Assembly (NCBI GenBank): GCA_948435975.1
Contig: CAOJHG010000098.1
Coordinates: forward strand, 1 to 7,361
DNA from: an uncultured Oscillibacter sp.
GTDB taxonomy: Bacteria > Bacillota > Clostridia > Oscillospirales > Oscillospiraceae
Length of the DNA: 7,361 nucleotides
Reading direction: 5' to 3'
Shown here: piece by piece, positions 1 to 5,890 of the stretch
How positions within the stretch are numbered: the first letter of the stretch is position 1
Layout: every line of letters starts with the position of its first letter
Notes under the pieces: generated by a model
Databases searched by the model: none
Told to the model about the DNA's origin: nothing
Seen by the model: only the letters and a program-made list of their open reading frames with translations
Program-made: the position numbers and the translations under genes

Positions 1-736
1 CCTGGCGGGTCAGGGCCATTTTGCAGGTCTCCGCCTGGCGAATGACCATCTCCTTGCGCTGGGGCGTGAGGCTTCCAAAGTCTATGCCGCAGTCCTCGCA
101 GAAGCCCTCGGCAATGGCGCGGTCGAAATCCTGGCCCCCTAACCGGTTGTCTCCGCTGACCGCCGTGACGCTGACCACATTATCAAACCGTTCCACCAGA
201 GAAACGTCCAGGGTCCCTCCGCCGAAATCGAACACCAGGCAGACCCGCTCATCCCCGTCTCCATCGCTGATATGGCCCGCGACGGCAGCGGCAGAAGGCT
301 CGTTCACCAGCCGTTCCACCTTCAAGCCAGCCAGGGCTGCGGCGCGCTTTGTGGCGGCTCTCTGGGCCTCCGCAAAATAGGCGGGGACGCTGACCACCGC
401 TTCCTCCACAGGTTCGCCCAAGTAAGCCTCCGCGTCCTCCCGAATGCTGCGCAGAACCAAAGAGGACAGCTCCTCCGGCGAGAAATTCCGTCCGCCCAGC
501 CGGTACGTTTTCCCTGTGCCCATATGCCTCTTGAAGCGGGCGGCGGAGCGTTCCGGACTGGTGATGAGCCGGTCACGGGCAGCGCGGCCCACTAAGATGG
601 ACCCGTCCTCGTCCACGCTGACGGCGCTGGGGGTCAGATATTCCCCTGCCGCATTGGGGATCAGCTCGCACTTTCCATTCCTCCACACGGCGGCAAGGCT
701 GTTGGTGGTCCCCAAGTCAATTCCAATGATTGCCAT
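1..736 (-). CDS. hscC: HscC-type Hsp70 chaperone, N-terminal part (runs off left edge)
   Basis: This is the nucleotide-binding domain of an Hsp70 ATPase, which binds and releases unfolded peptide segments in the cytoplasm. About 245 residues are visible; HscC proteins are usually about 550 to 600, so the substrate-binding domain lies outside the window. Seen: phosphate-1 motif GIDLGTTNS (residues 5-13), the Lys equivalent to DnaK Lys70 in FKRHMG (Lys69), SVPAYF (116-121), NEPSAAA (145-151) and phosphate-2 motif FDFGGGTLDVS (169-179). The stretch ELSSLVLRSIREDAEAYL resembles E. coli HscC more than DnaK, as I recall those sequences, so I call HscC rather than the housekeeping DnaK. The start has a GGGGGA ribosome binding site six bases upstream and a strong promoter. 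No grpE or J-protein gene is beside it. Being Hsp70 is near certain; the HscC subfamily is likely. Confidence 0.88.
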   Translation of the reverse strand, partial: MAIIGIDLGTTNSLAAVWRNGKCELIPNAAGEYLTPSAVSVDEDGSILVGRAARDRLITSPERSAARFKRHMGTGKTYRLGGRNFSPEELSSLVLRSIREDAEAYLGEPVEEAVVSVPAYFAEAQRAATKRAAALAGLKVERLVNEPSAAAVAGHISDGDGDERVCLVFDFGGGTLDVSLVERFDNVVSVTAVSGDNRLGGQDFDRAIAEGFCEDCGIDFGSLTPQRKEMVIRQAETCKMALTRQ

Positions 737-787
737 ATATATCCCCCGATCGCGTAGGCAGTTTCCGAATTCCGATATGATTCCTAC

Positions 788-816
788 ATTATAACGCCGC
801 GGGAGGAAAATTTCAA
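788..816 (-). promoter_or_regulatory. Sigma-A promoter of hscC
   Basis: On the minus strand, TTGAAA (811-816) and TATAAT (788-793) are separated by exactly 17 bases. The start point would be near 781, giving a leader of about 45 bases before the hscC ATG. It lies downstream of the hpf terminator, so hscC appears to be its own transcription unit. No CIRCE-like inverted repeat is visible, so HrcA control is not indicated. Confidence 0.82.
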
Positions 817-869
817 CTGCTGAGAGGAGAAACGGACGCCCCATATTTTCGCAAGACACGGCGGCGCAT

Positions 870-896
870 AAGAAGAGGAGGGCCGAAGCCCCCCTG
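870..896 (-). terminator. Intrinsic terminator after hpf
   Basis: Read on the minus strand, AGGGGGGC and GCCCTCCT pair over 8 positions (one G-U) around a UUCG tetraloop, followed by CTTCTT. The stem is strong and the U-tract only moderate. It sits just past the hpf stop codon and before the hscC promoter, separating the two units. Confidence 0.72.
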
Positions 897-911
897 GTTT
901 CTTCTATATGG

Positions 912-1457
912 TCAGTCCTCTTCGTCTGTGACAATCAGGCCATAGCCGCCGCTTTTCCGGCGATAGACGATGCAGAGGCCGTCGTCCTCGCTGCTGCGGA
1001 AAACGAAAAAGCCGTGGTCCAAAAGGTTCATCTGCAAAATGGCCTCCTCCGTGCTCATTGGCTTCACGGAAAAGCGCTTGGTGCGGACGACGGGGAACTC
1101 CTGCTCCTCCTTTACGTCGAAATCGCTGGCAGGGGCCGGCGGCGGGAATCCCTCACTGCGCAGCCGCTTGGCCAGACGGGTCTTGTTCTTCAGAATCTGC
1201 CGCTCGATATAGCCTACAGCGGAGTCGATAGCGCCCCGCATATCCCCATCCGGCGCCTCAGTCTGGGCACGGAGCAGGGGACCGCCGCCCCGAATGGTAA
1301 TCTCAACGGTGCAAAGATGCTCTTTTTCCACGGAAAACGTCACGTTAGCGGTGGCATCCTCCCGGAAATACCGGTCCAGCTTCGAGATCTTTTTCTCCGC
1401 ATAGTCCTTGATGGAATCGTTCAAGGAGACTTTCTTGCAGGTATACATGTACTTCAT
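912..1457 (-). CDS. hpf: Long-form ribosome hibernation promoting factor
   Basis: HPF binds the decoding region of the 30S subunit in non-growing cells and, in the long form, pairs 70S ribosomes into inactive 100S dimers. The 181-residue length fits the long form typical of Firmicutes. Residues 1 to about 97 form the ribosome-binding domain (starting MKYMYTCKKVSLNDSIKDYA), about 98-122 a Pro- and acid-rich linker, and about 123-178 the dimerisation domain, with VVRTKRFSVKPMS and EEAILQMNLLDHGFFVF, a close match to Bacillus long HPF as I recall it. The start at 1457 has AAAGGAG eight bases upstream; a second Met three codons in lacks such a site. The gene has its own promoter and terminator, so it appears monocistronic. 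Stationary-phase or stress control is expected from the family but not shown here. Confidence 0.96.
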   Translation of the reverse strand: MKYMYTCKKVSLNDSIKDYAEKKISKLDRYFREDATANVTFSVEKEHLCTVEITIRGGGPLLRAQTEAPDGDMRGAIDSAVGYIERQILKNKTRLAKRLRSEGFPPPAPASDFDVKEEQEFPVVRTKRFSVKPMSTEEAILQMNLLDHGFFVFRSSEDDGLCIVYRRKSGGYGLIVTDEED

Positions 1458-1479
1458 CTGGATCGCTCCTTTCGTGTAG

Positions 1480-1500
1480 AAGAGGGCGAACGCGCCTCTT
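1480..1500 (-). other. Hairpin at the predicted 5' end of the hpf mRNA
   Basis: AAGAGG (minus strand, 1500-1495) pairs perfectly with CCTCTT (1485-1480) around a short GC-containing interior. The predicted transcription start is near 1500, so the hairpin would begin at about +1 and end before the AAAGGAG site at 1466-1472. It could protect the 5' end of the message. The function is inference. Confidence 0.5.
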
Positions 1501-1506
1501 TTGTAT

Positions 1507-1535
1507 AATATAACATATTTGTGTGCTCATGGGAA
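1507..1535 (-). promoter_or_regulatory. Probable hpf promoter (extended -10)
   Basis: On the minus strand, TATATT (1507-1512) is preceded by TG one base away, giving an extended -10. A weak -35, TTCCCA (1530-1535), sits 17 bases upstream. The -35 matches only 4 of 6 consensus positions. The sequence does not show whether a stress sigma factor also acts here. Confidence 0.6.
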
Positions 1536-1730
1536 GAGAAAAAATGGGGTTTTTGCAAAAATATTAAAAATCTCTTCTCTGGATATTTTGACAAGAGGGG
1601 TTCTCCAAAAATCCGCAGGAAGCGGCGTTTTATCCAATATTTCCCGGATTTTTACGATTTGATTGTGCAGATTACCAATAACATCCAGTTAAGCAGTAAA
1701 GTTTTTCAGCAATGTTTGTGAAATTCTCCA
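1536..1730. other. AT-rich divergent gap between hpf and ptsH, no gene seen
   Basis: The full gene-free gap is 1458-1825. Its ends hold the hpf and ptsH promoters. The middle 195 bases are visibly AT-richer than the flanking genes. A 66-codon open frame (1521-1721) is present, but it has no ribosome binding site and a composition unlike a protein. A TTGACA at 1588-1593 has no -10 at the right distance. The one structured element I see is the inverted repeat at 1607-1653. Confidence 0.6.
1607..1653. repeat. 9+9 inverted repeat upstream of ptsH
   Basis: AAAAATCCG (1607-1615) and CGGATTTTT (1645-1653) are perfect inverted copies separated by 29 bases. A smaller hairpin, CCGC/GCGG (1613-1616 and 1621-1624), overlaps the left arm and is followed by CGTTTT. 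It lies about 80 bases upstream of the ptsH -35. It could be a weak terminator, a protein site or chance in AT-rich DNA. Confidence 0.4.
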
Positions 1731-1759
1731 TTGACGGGAAGACAAAAAGCGGTTATGAT
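1731..1759 (+). promoter_or_regulatory. Sigma-A promoter of ptsH
   Basis: TTGACG (1731-1736) and TATGAT (1754-1759) are separated by exactly 17 bases. The start would be near 1766, leaving a leader of about 60 bases. I see no catabolite-responsive element overlapping it. Confidence 0.8.
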
Positions 1760-1825
1760 GGTATCATCGTTACCTCATATCTGAAGCTGTTCACCCAGAC
1801 TTGGATAGAAAAGGAGAGCTGTAGC

Positions 1826-2089
1826 ATGTATACACAGGAAATCATTGTGAATAACGAGGTAGGCCTGCACGCCAGACCCGCCACATTCTTCATCCAGAAG
1901 GCCAACGAATTCAAGAGCGGCATTTGGGTGGAGAAAGAGGACCGCCGGGTAAATGCCAAAAGCTTGCTGGGCGTCCTGTCTCTGGGCATCGTAAAAGGCA
2001 CCACGATTACCCTGATTGCCGACGGCACAGATGAGAAAGAGGCCGTCGGTGCTCTGGTTGAGCTGGTAAAGGACAATTTTGGCGAGTAA
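1826..2089 (+). CDS. ptsH: Phosphocarrier protein HPr
   Basis: HPr accepts phosphate from enzyme I at His15 and passes it to sugar-specific enzyme IIA domains of the PTS in the cytoplasm. The 87-residue protein has the active-site motif GLHARPA with the catalytic histidine at position 15. It also has KSLLGVLSLGI with Ser46, the residue that HPr kinase phosphorylates in Firmicutes to make the CcpA co-repressor form. Having both residues separates it from Crh, which lacks His15. The frame is open upstream to 1712, but AAGGAG at 1811-1816, the promoter at 1731-1759 and the family length support the ATG at 1826. Enzyme I is not adjacent. A good terminator follows, so the main transcript is probably ptsH alone. 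Confidence 0.97.
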   Translation: MYTQEIIVNNEVGLHARPATFFIQKANEFKSGIWVEKEDRRVNAKSLLGVLSLGIVKGTTITLIADGTDEKEAVGALVELVKDNFGE

Positions 2090-2108
2090 GCCCAACAGAT
2101 CCCCGTGC

Positions 2109-2138
2109 GGCCCCGCTTCTGGCGGGGTCGTCTTTTTT
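2109..2138 (+). terminator. Intrinsic terminator after ptsH
   Basis: GGCCCCGC (2109-2116) pairs with GCGGGGTC (2122-2129), one G-U, around a 5-base loop, followed by GTC and six T. It ends only 22 bases before the nfi ATG. Any nfi transcription from the ptsH promoter must therefore read through it. Confidence 0.88.
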
Positions 2139-2160
2139 GATTTGACGGCAGGAGGATGCT

Positions 2161-2889
2161 ATGGAGCTTTTGGATGTGCGTAAGTTTTCGGAGCTTTCGG
2201 AAGAGGCCTGCATTGGCATTCAGGAGCGGCTGGCAGAGAAGGTCGTGGAGCATGGCCTTTCCTTTCCGGTCCGGACGGCGGCGGGAGTGGACCTGGCTTA
2301 CTGGGAGGAGGACGGAGAGGAACGGGCCGTGTGCTGCATCGTGGTGGTGGACTGCGAAACCCGGACCGCAGTGGAGAAACGGCACGCCAGCGGAGCGGTC
2401 CGGTTCCCCTATGTCCCTGGCTGTCTGGCGTTTCGGGAACTGCCCCTTGTGCTGGCCGCGGCGGAAACCCTCTCGCATTGGCCGGACGTATTTATCTTTG
2501 ACGGAAACGGGCTCCTTCATCCAAGGCGCATGGGACTGGCTGCCCACGCCTCCTTTTACCTGGATACGCCTACGATTGGCATTGCCAAGCGCTATTCCCG
2601 CTGGGAGGGCCAGTCCTTCACTATGCCGGAGGCGTCCGCCGGAAGCTGGTCCGATATCACGAAGGGCGGGCAGGTCCTGGGCTGTGCGCTCCGAACCCAT
2701 GCGGGAGTGAAACCGGTCTTTGTGTCCGTTGGGAACCGGGTGGACCTGGATACTGCGGTCCGGCTGGCGATGTCCCTGACGGAGAAGGAGAGCCGTATCC
2801 CCATCCCTACCCGCTTTGCCGACCTGGAGACCCATATCCTCCGGGAGAAGCTCCGGAACCGCGCCGCTCTGGAAGGAGGGAACATATGA
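2161..2889 (+). CDS. nfi: Endonuclease V (deoxyinosine 3' endonuclease)
   Basis: Endonuclease V nicks DNA at the second phosphodiester bond 3' of deoxyinosine, the product of adenine deamination, starting alternative excision repair; some members also cut inosine-containing RNA. The 242 residues carry the family motifs in order: GVDLAY with Asp44, PYVPG with wedge Tyr84, FRELP with Glu93, DGNGLLHPRRMG with Asp114 and His120, GIAKR with Lys143, and KPVFVSVGNRVDLDTAV near 184-200. The three metal-binding acids (Asp44, Glu93, Asp114) are present. DGNG replaces the commoner DGHG or DGQG. The start has AGGAGG (2150-2155) five bases upstream. I see no promoter between the ptsH terminator and this start. 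The stop overlaps the uvrC start (ATGA), so the two are probably co-transcribed and translationally coupled. Confidence 0.96.
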   Translation: MELLDVRKFSELSEEACIGIQERLAEKVVEHGLSFPVRTAAGVDLAYWEEDGEERAVCCIVVVDCETRTAVEKRHASGAVRFPYVPGCLAFRELPLVLAAAETLSHWPDVFIFDGNGLLHPRRMGLAAHASFYLDTPTIGIAKRYSRWEGQSFTMPEASAGSWSDITKGGQVLGCALRTHAGVKPVFVSVGNRVDLDTAVRLAMSLTEKESRIPIPTRFADLETHILREKLRNRAALEGGNI

Positions 2890-4739
2890 CAAAGGACGAA
2901 CTGAAGGAAAAAGCCAACGACCTTCCGCTGGCCCCCGGGGTCTACCTCATGATGGACAAGAGCGGAAAGGTTATCTATGTAGGCAAGGCGAAGAAGCTGA
3001 AAAACCGGGTCAGCCAGTATTTTCAGGACAGCGCCTCCCACACTGCCAAGACCCGCCAGATGGTGGCCCAGATCGACCATTTCGACACCATCTTCGTTAC
3101 CAGCGAGTTTGAAGCCCTGGTGCTGGAGAACTCTCTCATCAAGCGCCATATGCCCCGGTATAACATTCTTTTGAAGGACGACAAGGGCTATCCCTTCGTC
3201 CGCCTCTCCCGGGAGACCTATCCCCGCTTCTCCATGGTTCACAAGTGGGCTGGCGACGGCGCAAAATATTTCGGACCCTTCGGCGGGCGCTATGAGACCC
3301 GGCAGGCCCTGGATGCGGTGTGCGCGGCCCTGCGGCTCCCAACGTGCAACCGGAAATTTCCCAAGGATATCGGCGCGGAACGGCCCTGCCTGAATTTTCA
3401 CATGGGGCGCTGCGACGGCTTCTGCCGCCCGGAGATGACGGCGGAGGAGTACAACCGCCGTATCCGTCAGGCCTGCCAGATGCTGGAGGGCAAGGCCAAG
3501 GATCTGCTGCGGGATATGACCGGCGAGATGGAGGCGGAAGCGGAAGCCCTTCATTTTGAGCAGGCGGCGGCAATTCGAGATCGGATCAACGCCATCAGCG
3601 CCCTGTCAAAAAAGCAGACTGTTATCGCCGGACTCTGCGCCGACACAGACATTTGGGGCCTTTACCGGGGCTCTGGGAAATGCTGCTACGCCATTCTGCA
3701 TATGGAGGAAGGAAACCTGGCTGGCCGGGAGACAGAATTATTTTCCGCCCCCATAGAAGAGGAAGAGGCGGAAATGCTCTCTGCACTGACGGCCCAGTAT
3801 TATCTTCCCCGCGCCATCCTGCCCCACGAAATCCTTCTGCCCTTCGAAACGGAGAACTACTGCGCGGAGCTTTCCGAGGTGCTGACGAAGCGGGCGGGCC
3901 ACAAGGTCTGGGTCCACGTGCCGCAGCGGGGAGAAAAGGAGGAACTCCGCCGCCTGGCCCAGCGGAACGCCTCCGAGGAAGCGGAACGGGCTACCACCGC
4001 CGAGGAACGCACCGCCCATACCATGGCTCTGCTGGCTAAAATGCTGGACCTTCCCGCGCCCCCTAAACGGCTGGAGTCCTACGACATCTCCAACACCGGC
4101 GGCAGTGACATTGTGGCGTCTATGGTGGTCTACAGCGGAACCCGGCCTCTGAAAAGCGCTTACCGGCGGTTCCGCATCAAGGAGCTGAACGGACGGCCGG
4201 ACGATTACGCCTCCATGCGGGAGGTCCTGCGCCGGAGGCTCCAGCGGGCGGCGGATGGGGACGAGCGGTTTTTGCCTCTTCCGGACGTGTTCCTCATCGA
4301 CGGCGGCGAGACTCACGCACAGACGGCCCTGTCCGTTGCGCAGGAGTTCAGCGTAACGATCCCTATCTTCGGCATGGTGAAGGACGACCGCCACCGCACA
4401 CGCGCCCTGGTGACGCCGGACGGCCGGGAAATCGGCATTGTGAGCAGTCAGGCGGTGTTTTCCCTCATCGGGCAGATTCAGGAGGAAACCCACCGCTTTG
4501 CGATCACCTACCACCACGAGAGCCATGGGAAAAGCGCCATGCGTTCCTCCCTGGACGGCATTCCCGGTGTGGGCCCCAAGCGGCGGGACGCACTGCGGAA
4601 GCATTTCGGTACCATCAGGGCCATTCGGGAGGCGGAAATTTCCGATTTGGCGGCGGTGGTCCCCCAGGCTGCGGCAGAAGCGGTATGGCGGCATTTCCAC
4701 CCGGACCAGGAGCGGCCAGCAGGAGAAGAGAAGGCGTAA
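2886..4739 (+). CDS. uvrC: Excinuclease ABC subunit C
   Basis: UvrC joins UvrB at a bulky lesion and makes both incisions, 3' then 5', in nucleotide excision repair. The 617-residue length is normal. Domains in order: GIY-YIG nuclease (about 13-95; GVY 18-20, Tyr31, Arg41, Glu81, Asn93); a four-cysteine region (Cys154, 168, 176, 180) matching the [4Fe-4S] ligands reported for E. coli UvrC; UVR motif (about 211-235) for UvrB contact; RNase-H-like 5' nuclease with Asp400 (SYDIS), Asp472 (LIDGG) and His536 (ETHRF); and tandem helix-hairpin-helix DNA-binding motifs (about 555-600; IPGVGPKRRDAL). All catalytic residues I can place are present. The start overlaps the nfi stop as ATGA, with AAGGAGG (2873-2879) six bases upstream inside nfi. 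In many clostridia uvrC sits near hprK, rapZ and whiA; a nearby ptsH may be a remnant of that neighbourhood (inference). Confidence 0.98.
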   Translation: MTKDELKEKANDLPLAPGVYLMMDKSGKVIYVGKAKKLKNRVSQYFQDSASHTAKTRQMVAQIDHFDTIFVTSEFEALVLENSLIKRHMPRYNILLKDDKGYPFVRLSRETYPRFSMVHKWAGDGAKYFGPFGGRYETRQALDAVCAALRLPTCNRKFPKDIGAERPCLNFHMGRCDGFCRPEMTAEEYNRRIRQACQMLEGKAKDLLRDMTGEMEAEAEALHFEQAAAIRDRINAISALSKKQTVIAGLCADTDIWGLYRGSGKCCYAILHMEEGNLAGRETELFSAPIEEEEAEMLSALTAQYYLPRAILPHEILLPFETENYCAELSEVLTKRAGHKVWVHVPQRGEKEELRRLAQRNASEEAERATTAEERTAHTMALLAKMLDLPAPPKRLESYDISNTGGSDIVASMVVYSGTRPLKSAYRRFRIKELNGRPDDYASMREVLRRRLQRAADGDERFLPLPDVFLIDGGETHAQTALSVAQEFSVTIPIFGMVKDDRHRTRALVTPDGREIGIVSSQAVFSLIGQIQEETHRFAITYHHESHGKSAMRSSLDGIPGVGPKRRDALRKHFGTIRAIREAEISDLAAVVPQAAAEAVWRHFHPDQERPAGEEKA

Positions 4740-4746
4740 ATGAGAA

Positions 4747-4790
4747 CCCCCATTCAGTCATGCTTCCAGGAAAGGCAGACCGAATGGGGG
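4747..4790. terminator. Long-loop hairpin between convergent uvrC and degV
   Basis: CCCCCATTC (4747-4755) and GAATGGGGG (4782-4790) are perfect inverted copies around a 26-base loop. They fill most of the 56-base gap between the two stop codons. Read on the minus strand the stem is followed by TTCTCATTT; on the plus strand no U-tract follows. It may end degV transcription, or protect both 3' ends, but it is not a textbook terminator. Confidence 0.45.
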
Positions 4791-4795
4791 CAGCG

Positions 4796-5635
4796 TCAAT
4801 AGCCGATAATGAGGCCCTTCTCCATCGCGTAAAAGCTGGTCAGGCCCCGGCAGGGAAAGATTTCCACGCTCTTTACAGGCAGGTCCGCCAGAATTTGTTC
4901 CTTGAGCTTGACGGCCCCCGGCATATTCTCACAGTGGCAGATAATGACCTCGGCCCCGGCGCAGTCCTTGCTGTTCCGCATGAGGTCTGTGATGACTTGA
5001 TATGTCTTCAGCTCTCCCCGAGCCTTTCCGGTAACATGGATGGTGCCCTGGGGGGTCGCCTCGGCCACGACGTGGATGCCCAGGGAGTGGAGCAGGGTGC
5101 CCACCAGGGGGCGCATCCGGCCGTTTTTGATGAGGTTGTCGAAGTTCTCCAGCGTGAAGCAGGTCCGCAAAGCCGCCTGATACAGCCGGAGCTGGGCGCA
5201 GATGTCCCCGAAGTGATTTCCTGCCTCCATCAGCGCGGCGGCCCGGCGAATCAGCAGGACCATGGCCCCGGCGGTTGCTTTGGAGTCAATGACGCAGATG
5301 TTCTTCTCCGGGTGCTCTTCCAGGACCATGTCGCGGGCGAGCATGGCGGCGTTGTAGGTGCCGGAGAGATTGGCCGAGATGGTGAAGCATACCGTGTTGT
5401 CTCCCTTCTCGAAGGCCCGTGCGAAGGCCGCAGGGGACGGGCAGGCGGTGGAGGAGGCCGCCTTTTCCGCCGCCATAGCCCCCAGCAGTTCTGGGACCTC
5501 CAGGCTGTCATTGTCGGTAAACTCCCGTTCGCCCACCTGGAGGCGCAGGGGCACGGTCTCGAAGCGCACCGTGCCGCTTTCAAAATCGCTCATGCGCAAG
5601 TCGCAGCTGCTGTCGCTCACAATGTTCCAAACCAT
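4796..5635 (-). CDS. DegV family (FakB-like) fatty-acid-binding protein
   Basis: DegV proteins hold one fatty acid in a deep pocket; the FakB members present it to the kinase FakA, which makes acyl-phosphate for phospholipid synthesis. This 279-residue protein has normal family length and motifs: SDSSCDL (7-13), TACPSP (63-68, equivalent to TSQPSP), ISANLSGTY (86-94, the Ser91 loop that helps bind the carboxylate), VIDSKATAG (115-123), TLENFDNLIKNGRM (161-174) and the C-terminal RGLTSFYAMEKGLIIGY. Thr63 and Ser91 are my assigned ligand contacts by motif position. No signal peptide or membrane segment is seen, so it is cytoplasmic. The start has AAGGAG six bases upstream and its own promoter. 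No fakA is in view, so the fatty acid role is inferred from family. Annotated relatives are often called only DegV. Confidence 0.93.
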   Translation of the reverse strand: MVWNIVSDSSCDLRMSDFESGTVRFETVPLRLQVGEREFTDNDSLEVPELLGAMAAEKAASSTACPSPAAFARAFEKGDNTVCFTISANLSGTYNAAMLARDMVLEEHPEKNICVIDSKATAGAMVLLIRRAAALMEAGNHFGDICAQLRLYQAALRTCFTLENFDNLIKNGRMRPLVGTLLHSLGIHVVAEATPQGTIHVTGKARGELKTYQVITDLMRNSKDCAGAEVIICHCENMPGAVKLKEQILADLPVKSVEIFPCRGLTSFYAMEKGLIIGY

Positions 5636-5650
5636 ATATTACTCCTTATG

Positions 5651-5671
5651 ATGTGGTTTACGATACCACAT
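5651..5671. promoter_or_regulatory. 7+7 inverted repeat, candidate degV operator or leader hairpin
   Basis: ATGTGGT (5651-5657) and ACCACAT (5665-5671) are perfect inverted copies separated by 7 bases, giving a 21-base dyad. It lies between the degV -10 (5680-5685) and its ribosome binding site (5642-5647), directly after the predicted start near 5673. The length and position fit an operator for a dimeric repressor; it could instead fold as a leader hairpin. It does not match the FapR or FabT fatty acid operator consensus as I know them. Confidence 0.55.
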
Positions 5672-5679
5672 TTTCTATT

Positions 5680-5708
5680 ATCATATCGCAGAATGGCCCG
5701 TTTGTCAA
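5680..5708 (-). promoter_or_regulatory. Sigma-A promoter of degV
   Basis: On the minus strand, a perfect TTGACA (5703-5708) and TATGAT (5680-5685) are separated by exactly 17 bases. The start would be near 5673, with a leader of about 37 bases holding the 21-base dyad and AAGGAG. Confidence 0.85.
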
Positions 5709-5750
5709 TGCAAAATCCAAGGTTTATCCCAGGGATTTCCACAGCCGGCG

Positions 5751-5823
5751 CAGGGAACGTCCTTCCGGAAAAAGAAGACGTCCTTCCCGGAAATACAGGG
5801 CGTTTGTTCCCTGGCGCGGGAAC
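5751..5823. repeat. GGGAAC/GTTCCC repeat cluster with a near-exact direct repeat
   Basis: CAGGGAAC (5751-5758) is a perfect inverted copy of GTTCCCTG (5806-5813). GTTCCC (5806-5811) also pairs with GGGAAC (5818-5823) over a 6-base loop. Between these arms, ACGTCCTTCCGGAAA (5757-5771) recurs as ACGTCCTTCCCGGAAA (5778-5793) with one extra C. A run of five T follows the last hairpin after a 5-base gap, so a weak plus-strand terminator is possible. Confidence 0.6.
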
Positions 5824-5860
5824 GGTGATTTTTCGGGCGGGTGAGGCGTTTACATAACAG

Positions 5861-5890
5861 TGTGGAAAACTCTGTGGAAAATGTGAAAAA
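5861..5890. repeat. Cluster of three DnaA-box-like words
   Basis: TGTGGAAAA occurs at 5861-5869 and 5873-5881, and TGTGAAAAA at 5882-5890. The reverse complement TTTTCCACA differs from the DnaA box TTATCCACA at one position; the third word has two differences. The copies share orientation. A real replication origin is not indicated, because dnaA, dnaN and rpmH are not adjacent. Confidence 0.45.

Noticed and set aside
1588..1593. A second promoter for ptsH at TTGACA
   Set aside because: The -35 is perfect, but no -10-like hexamer lies 15 to 19 bases downstream.
1712..1825. Upstream extension of ptsH from ATG 1712
   Set aside because: It would start before the ptsH promoter and add 38 residues not found in HPr; AAGGAG and family length favour 1826.
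2493..2510. DGNG in place of DGHG/DGQG in endonuclease V as an active-site defect
   Set aside because: The metal-binding Asp and all other catalytic residues are intact, and this position varies in the family.
1753..2892. A 379-codon minus-strand open frame across ptsH and nfi
   Set aside because: It is antisense to two well-recognised genes and crosses a terminator and a promoter; its translation has no family resemblance.
2592..4700. Long minus-strand frames opposite nfi and uvrC
   Set aside because: They mirror the reading frame of GC-rich uvrC and nfi. No ribosome binding sites or recognisable motifs were found.
4685..5857. A 390-codon plus-strand open frame opposite degV
   Set aside because: It overlaps degV almost completely on the other strand and extends through its promoter. 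DegV motifs, ribosome binding site and promoter are clear, so this is an antisense frame of GC-rich DNA.
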